Source: Lysobacteraceae bacterium (GTDB lineage: Bacteria; Pseudomonadota; Gammaproteobacteria; Xanthomonadales; Xanthomonadaceae). From it: 17,816 nucleotides of DNA. The translations under genes and the position numbers were made by a program. The notes beneath the pieces were generated by a model, which saw only the letters and a program-made list of their open reading frames with translations, searched no databases and had not been told where the DNA came from. Of the stretch, positions 13,905-17,816 are shown piece by piece (position 1 is the first letter of the stretch; each line of letters opens with the position of its first letter). The stretch lies in the NCBI GenBank assembly GCA_017990865.1, contig JAGNNB010000015.1, forward strand, positions 1 to 17,816, read 5' to 3'.

Positions 13905-15629
13905 GCAGGGCGCGAACACGTCGAGTTCGGCGCGCCGCTCGCGCGTCGCGACGTCGGCCAAGCCGAGCACGCTGTGGAAGAAATGGTCGTGCGACAGTTC
14001 CGCGTTCGCGCGACGGCGCTGGCACGCCAAATCGAGTTTGCGTCGCGCGGCGAACGTCTCCGAACTCCAGAAGATCATCGGCACATGGGTTTGTTCGCTC
14101 GGCGCGATCGCATACGGCGCGCCGTGCAGATACAAGCGGTGTTCGCCGAGCGATTCGCCGTGATCGGACACGTACAGCATCGCGCCGTCGAATGCGGGCG
14201 ATACCGGCACCGCAGCCGATGGCGAGACCGCGGGCGTCGGCGGACATTGCCCCGCCGGTTTCGTCGCCAAACAAGCGATCGACGCCGACTCGGGCAATCC
14301 GCCGGATTCGCCGAGCCGACGGGCGATGCCCGCGAGGACGTACGAGGTGTAGAGCATCGTATTGTCGTAGGTGTTGCGGATCTGCTGGTCGCTGCAGCGC
14401 TGCAATTCGTTGGTGCGGCATTCGGGTTTGAACGCGGCGAAGCGTTCGGGATAACGCGCGTAGTACGCCGGGCCGTGGCTGCCGAGCAGATGCACCACGA
14501 TCACGGTGTCGCGCTGGATTGTCGGCAGCACCTTGTCGAGATGCTCGAGCAGCGCCTCATCGAAACAGCCTTCCTCGTTGCAGTGCTTGGCGGACGCGGT
14601 TTTGCCGACGTGGTATTCCTTCGCGCGCTTGGCCAAGCCTTTGCTGCCGGTGTTGTTGTCCAGCCAAAGCACGTCGTATCCGCCGCGCTTGACCACGTCG
14701 AGCAGGTTCTCGCGGCGTTTGACGCGACCGTCGTCGTAATCCTTGCGGCCCATGCCGGAGAACATGCAGGGCACCGAGGTCGCGGTATTCGTGCCGCAAC
14801 TTCTGACCTGGCTGAAGTTGACGATCGGCATGTCGCGCAGAGGTACGCCGGTCGCACGCGCGTACCCATTCAAATCCAAACTCGCCGCGCGCGCGGATTC
14901 GCCGATCGCCAACACCAAGACCACCGGACGCCGACCGGCCGGCAGCGCAGTACCGCGCTTCGCGTCGATGCCGATGCGCTCCATCGGTCGATTATCGTTG
15001 CGCGCATGGTCCATGTAGGACAACTGCGCGGCGAGCAGCGCGAACGGATTGGCGATATGGCGCAATTCCATGTGATTGCGCACCAGCGAGGCGACATCCT
15101 TGCCGAACGTCAGCGCCGCGATGCCCAGCAGCAGCAATACGCCCGCCGCCAGTTTCGCGCGCGAAAACGTTTCGCGCAAAAAACTCTGCCACTCCACTTT
15201 CACCCAGCACACCGCGAGCGCCGGCAACATGCCGAGCAAGCACAGCGTGCCGAGCATCCGCAGCGAGAGCCATTCGCCGGCTTCGCGCGCGTCGGTCTCG
15301 TAGACGCTGGCCAGCGCATGCCGGTCGATGACGGCACCGAAGTCGCCGATGAAATGCGCCGCGCCGGCCGAGAGCAACAACACCAGCACCAATCCCGGCT
15401 TGAGCACCCAACGCATGCCCATGGGCAGCAGCATCAGCAGCGTGAGCGAGAACAGGGCCGCGGCAATGGCGGCGGTCACGCCGATCGCGCGCCAGCCTTG
15501 ACCGGCGCTGGCGTCGAGCGCGATCGACCAGAAGCGCGCGTTGGCGAAAAGCACCAGATACAGCGCGACGATGGATAACAATCGGTTGGCGCTCAGCGTC
15601 GGCCGAGCGATCTTGAAGTGAGGGAGCAT
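13887..15629 (-). CDS. eptA: Lipid A phosphoethanolamine transferase (EptA/MCR family)
   Basis: A 580-residue inner-membrane enzyme transferring phosphoethanolamine from phosphatidylethanolamine to lipid A, a change that lowers binding of polymyxin and other cationic peptides. Five N-terminal membrane helices (about residues 17-180) precede a periplasmic sulfatase-fold domain. Zinc and catalytic residues match MCR-1: Glu244 (IGESARAAS), nucleophile Thr282 in SCGTNTATSVPCMF, His385 (GSHGP), Asp489-His490 (YVSDHGES) and His502 (YLHG). Cysteine pairs include C-x9-C around Thr282 and CRTNELQRC. ATG 15627-15629 is chosen; the longer frame would need a TTG start. Compared with MCR-1 numbering about 34 residues are inserted between His385 and Asp489, in a Pro/Ser/Ala-rich loop with two cysteines (near ATKPAGQCPPTPAVSPSAA). 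The upstream gap is unusually A/T-rich, as expected of a promoter. Confidence 0.94.
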   Translation of the reverse strand: MLPHFKIARPTLSANRLLSIVALYLVLFANARFWSIALDASAGQGWRAIGVTAAIAAALFSLTLLMLLPMGMRWVLKPGLVLVLLLSAGAAHFIGDFGAVIDRHALASVYETDAREAGEWLSLRMLGTLCLLGMLPALAVCWVKVEWQSFLRETFSRAKLAAGVLLLLGIAALTFGKDVASLVRNHMELRHIANPFALLAAQLSYMDHARNDNRPMERIGIDAKRGTALPAGRRPVVLVLAIGESARAASLDLNGYARATGVPLRDMPIVNFSQVRSCGTNTATSVPCMFSGMGRKDYDDGRVKRRENLLDVVKRGGYDVLWLDNNTGSKGLAKRAKEYHVGKTASAKHCNEEGCFDEALLEHLDKVLPTIQRDTVIVVHLLGSHGPAYYARYPERFAAFKPECRTNELQRCSDQQIRNTYDNTMLYTSYVLAGIARRLGESGGLPESASIACLATKPAGQCPPTPAVSPSAAVPVSPAFDGAMLYVSDHGESLGEHRLYLHGAPYAIAPSEQTHVPMIFWSSETFAARRKLDLACQRRRANAELSHDHFFHSVLGLADVATRERRAELDVFAPCIRRID

Positions 15630-15659
15630 CCGGCCATCGTGCGCCCCCAACCTTATGTC

Positions 15660-15676
15660 AGGATGATGACAATCCT
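15660..15676. promoter_or_regulatory. Inverted repeat upstream of the eptA-like gene
   Basis: AGGAT-gatgaca-ATCCT, two 5-bp arms around 7 bases, 31 bp upstream of the eptA start and next to an A/T-rich stretch (15671-15684). The size suits a dimeric regulator site. No named box (for example PmrA) could be matched with confidence. Confidence 0.3.
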
Positions 15677-15695
15677 AATTTTTCGCGATCTTTTC

Positions 15696-15713
15696 GTTAG
15701 CTTTGCGCTAAAC
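15696..15713. promoter_or_regulatory. Inverted repeat in the S9 peptidase/eptA gap
   Basis: TTAGC (15697-15701) and GCTAA (15707-15711) form a short stem, extended by flanking G and AC with one bulge. It lies between the S9 peptidase stop and the eptA promoter region and could be a weak terminator or an operator. Confidence 0.25.
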
Positions 15714-15772
15714 GACGCACCGTCGTCGCGTTCGCGCCGGGCGGGCGTCGGTATCGGCCGCGCCCGCCTCGA

Positions 15773-15817
15773 TCATTTCAAGGGCGGTCACTTCAAGGGC
15801 GATCACTTCAAGGTCTG
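15773..15817. repeat. 15-bp tandem repeat across the S9 peptidase stop codon
   Basis: Units at 15773-15787, 15788-15802 and 15803-15817 all read TCA(T/C)TTCAAGG. On the minus strand each starts with a codon triplet series ending TTG AA(G/A) TGA, that is Leu-Lys-stop, in the same frame. The gene ends at the first TGA (15803-15805), and two further in-frame TGA codons follow at 15-base steps. Confidence 0.85.
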
Positions 15818-17816
15818 CTCGAACAGTTCGTGGATGCGCCGGTATTGGTCGTACCACGCTTCCGGGTGCGCGTAGGTGTGGCGCTCCATCGGATAGCTCG
15901 CCAGCTCCCACTTGTCCTTGCGCAGTTCGATCAACCGCTGCGCCAGCATCACCGAATCCTTGTAGAACACGTTGTCGTCGATCATGCCGTGCGCGATCAG
16001 CAGGTGGTCCTGCAACTTGTCGGCGTACTCCAGCGGCGAGGAGCGCGCGTAGGCCTCGGGATCGATGTCGGGCGTGTTGAGGATATTGCTGGTGTATTCG
16101 TGGTTGTATTGCGACCAGTCGCTGACCGGGCGCAGCGCAGCGCCGGCCTTGAAGACACCCGGCTTCTTGAACAGCGCCATGAAGGTCATGAATCCGCCGT
16201 AGCTGCCGCCGTAGATGCCGACGCGCTCGCGATCGCCCTGCCGGGTGTCGACCAGCCAATCGATGCCGTCGAGATAATCCTGCAATTCCGGCTCGCCCAT
16301 CTGCCGATAAATCGCGGTGCGCCAGTCGCGGCCGTAGCCCTCGGACGCGCGGTAATCCAGATCCAGCACGATGTAACCCTGCTGGACCAGCATGTTGTGG
16401 AACATCTGCTCGCGGAAATAATTCGGGTATTTGTCGTAGACGTTCTGCAGATAACCGGCGCCGTGGACGAACAAGACGATCGGATAGCGTTTACCGGCTT
16501 CCAGCGTCTTCGGCGCGTAGTATTTGCCCCAGATCGTGCCCGCATCGTGTTTCGACGGCACCTTCACGTACTGCGGTTCGATCCAGTCGATCGCCTTGAA
16601 CGCCGCGCTGCGCGTATCGGTGAGCGTGCGCGCCTCGCCACCGTCGGCATCGACCGTCGCCAACTGCGGCGGCAGATAGCTGTCGGAATGACGCACTGCC
16701 AAGCGATTGCCGTCGGGCGAGAGCACGAAATCCTCCACGCCGTCGAGCGCGGTCAGTTCGCGCACCGCGCCGCCCGTCGTCGGCACGTCGCAGGCTTCGT
16801 AATCGCCCGGCCACGCGCGATTGCACAGGAACAGCAGACGCTTGCCGTCGGCGGAAAGCTGCGGCGCGGACGCCTCCCAACGCCCCGAGGTCAGCGCGCG
16901 CGCCGCGCCGGCGACGGCATCGGTCGTGTACAGATGCGCGAACCCGCTTTCTTCCGAGACGAACCACAGCGTCTTGCCATCGGGCAGCCAGCCGAATTCG
17001 TTGAAGTTCCAGTTGATCCATGCCGCGTCGGTCAGGCGATGGCGCGAACGCAGCGTCGCCGCTCCGGTATCGACGGTCGCGATCCAACGATCCTTGTTGT
17101 CGACCGCACGCACCAGCACCGCGACATTGGCGCCGTCGTCGCTCCAATGGATGGCGGGGCCGCTGCCGTCGCCGTCGGTTTCGATGCGCACCGCGCGCGC
17201 GCCTTCCAGCGGTTTCTGTTTCGCGCGTTTGCGCAGATCCGCCAGGGGATCGACGGCGATGCCCGGCAGCGCGTCGAATTTCAGCTCGGTCGCCTTGGCC
17301 GCGGCGATGTCCACCAGCCACAACCGATGCGGCAGCGGCGCGTTACGGCCCACGCGGGTGCGCACCTCTTCGACCTCTTCGTAACCGGATTCGGTCACGT
17401 ATTTCGGCATTTTTCCGGCGGTGCCGCCGTCGGCGTCCTTTTCGGTGGCCACGACCAGCGCCCAACGGCCGTCGGGCGAGAGCGCGCTGTCGGCGATCTC
17501 CACGTTCTTGCCCAGATACACCGGCATCGGCGCGCGGGTCGGATCGGTCGCGCGCCAAGCGCGTTCCTGTTCGCGCGCGGCATCGCGACGGGCGCGGTCG
17601 TTTTTCAGCGTTTGGATGAAGCGCGATTGGCGATCGCGCAGATCGTCGGCTTTCGGCGGTTTCGCCGGATCGTCCGCCGCTTGCACGTTCGTCGCCTGCG
17701 TCGTGCCGCCCGCAGCGGTCCAACGGAACCAGTCGTTGCCCGCGCGCCACACCAGGCCGCCGTCGCGGCTCCACTGCGGTCGCGCGTCCTGCGCCTCGGT
17801 GCGCGTGAGTTGTGTC
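15803..17816 (-). CDS. S9 (prolyl oligopeptidase) family peptidase, N-terminus outside window
   Basis: The frame is open from the right edge to the TGA at 15803-15805, giving about 670 C-terminal residues; the true start lies beyond 17816. The first ~400 residues are beta-propeller repeats (SPDGRWALVV, SDDGANVAVLV, LPDGKTLWFVSEESG, SADGKRLLFLCN, SPDGNRLAVRHSDSY). An alpha/beta hydrolase domain follows, with YPIVLFVHGAG, the nucleophile elbow GGSYGG (Ser codon at 16202-16204), catalytic Asp in GMIDDNVFY (15977-15979) and His in MERHTYAH (15878-15880). This order matches DPP4/prolyl-oligopeptidase enzymes, and the ASEGYGRDW segment is typical. Such enzymes cleave short peptides, often after proline or alanine; in this bacterial group they are commonly secreted, but the signal region is not visible. 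It is upstream of eptA on the same strand with a 173-bp gap, and no functional link to it is evident. Confidence 0.94.
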   Translation of the reverse strand, partial: TQLTRTEAQDARPQWSRDGGLVWRAGNDWFRWTAAGGTTQATNVQAADDPAKPPKADDLRDRQSRFIQTLKNDRARRDAAREQERAWRATDPTRAPMPVYLGKNVEIADSALSPDGRWALVVATEKDADGGTAGKMPKYVTESGYEEVEEVRTRVGRNAPLPHRLWLVDIAAAKATELKFDALPGIAVDPLADLRKRAKQKPLEGARAVRIETDGDGSGPAIHWSDDGANVAVLVRAVDNKDRWIATVDTGAATLRSRHRLTDAAWINWNFNEFGWLPDGKTLWFVSEESGFAHLYTTDAVAGAARALTSGRWEASAPQLSADGKRLLFLCNRAWPGDYEACDVPTTGGAVRELTALDGVEDFVLSPDGNRLAVRHSDSYLPPQLATVDADGGEARTLTDTRSAAFKAIDWIEPQYVKVPSKHDAGTIWGKYYAPKTLEAGKRYPIVLFVHGAGYLQNVYDKYPNYFREQMFHNMLVQQGYIVLDLDYRASEGYGRDWRTAIYRQMGEPELQDYLDGIDWLVDTRQGDRERVGIYGGSYGGFMTFMALFKKPGVFKAGAALRPVSDWSQYNHEYTSNILNTPDIDPEAYARSSPLEYADKLQDHLLIAHGMIDDNVFYKDSVMLAQRLIELRKDKWELASYPMERHTYAHPEAWYDQYRRIHELFEQTLK

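Noticed and set aside
13974..15578. A 534-codon plus-strand open frame opposite the eptA-like gene.
   Set aside because: The minus strand encodes all catalytic residues of a phosphoethanolamine transferase; the plus-strand product is low-complexity Arg/Gln/His-rich.

Overview
The window comes from a GC-rich genome, and I infer a gammaproteobacterium of the Xanthomonadaceae/Lysobacteraceae (Lysobacter, Xanthomonas or Luteimonas type). The reasons are a LacI regulator, an MFS sugar importer, a flavin-dependent halogenase, a pullulanase and a GH97 glucosidase in one alpha-glucan locus, and intergenic palindromes of the kind common in these genomes. No rRNA, tRNA, CRISPR array, insertion sequence or phage gene was seen.

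Left part (1-12063): an alpha-glucan (starch/pullulan/maltodextrin) utilisation locus. A LacI-type regulator enters from the left edge. It is convergent with a minus-strand pair made of a tryptophan-halogenase-like flavoprotein (2215-3726) followed by an inner-membrane MFS maltose/oligosaccharide importer (525-2012). Divergent from the halogenase runs a plus-strand series: secreted pullulanase (3854-6688), secreted GH97 alpha-glucosidase (6815-8863), a small low-GC gene of unknown function (8890-9411), a DUF6445-type protein (9408-10133) and a secreted protein with two esterase-like catalytic domains (10150-12063). The reading is that glucan is debranched and cut to glucose or maltose outside the cytoplasm, taken in by the MFS carrier, and that the LacI protein controls this. 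Two similar candidate operators, one in the divergent promoter and one before the MFS gene, fit that. The outer-membrane TonB-dependent receptor expected for such a locus is not in the window.

Right part (12265-17816): three minus-strand genes not obviously tied to glucan use. They are a partial S9 prolyl-oligopeptidase-family peptidase running off the right edge, a lipid A phosphoethanolamine transferase of the EptA/MCR family with an unusual loop insertion, and a secreted cysteine-rich Sel1-like-repeat protein.

The most interesting points are the pairing of a halogenase with a DUF6445 protein that carries an HxD...H...R pattern of iron/2-oxoglutarate oxygenases inside a glucan locus; a foreign-looking small gene translationally coupled to that DUF6445 gene; a double-triad esterase with an EF-hand loop inside the first domain; the candidate LacI operator pair; and a set of short (14-21 bp) tandem duplications, two of which run across stop codons.
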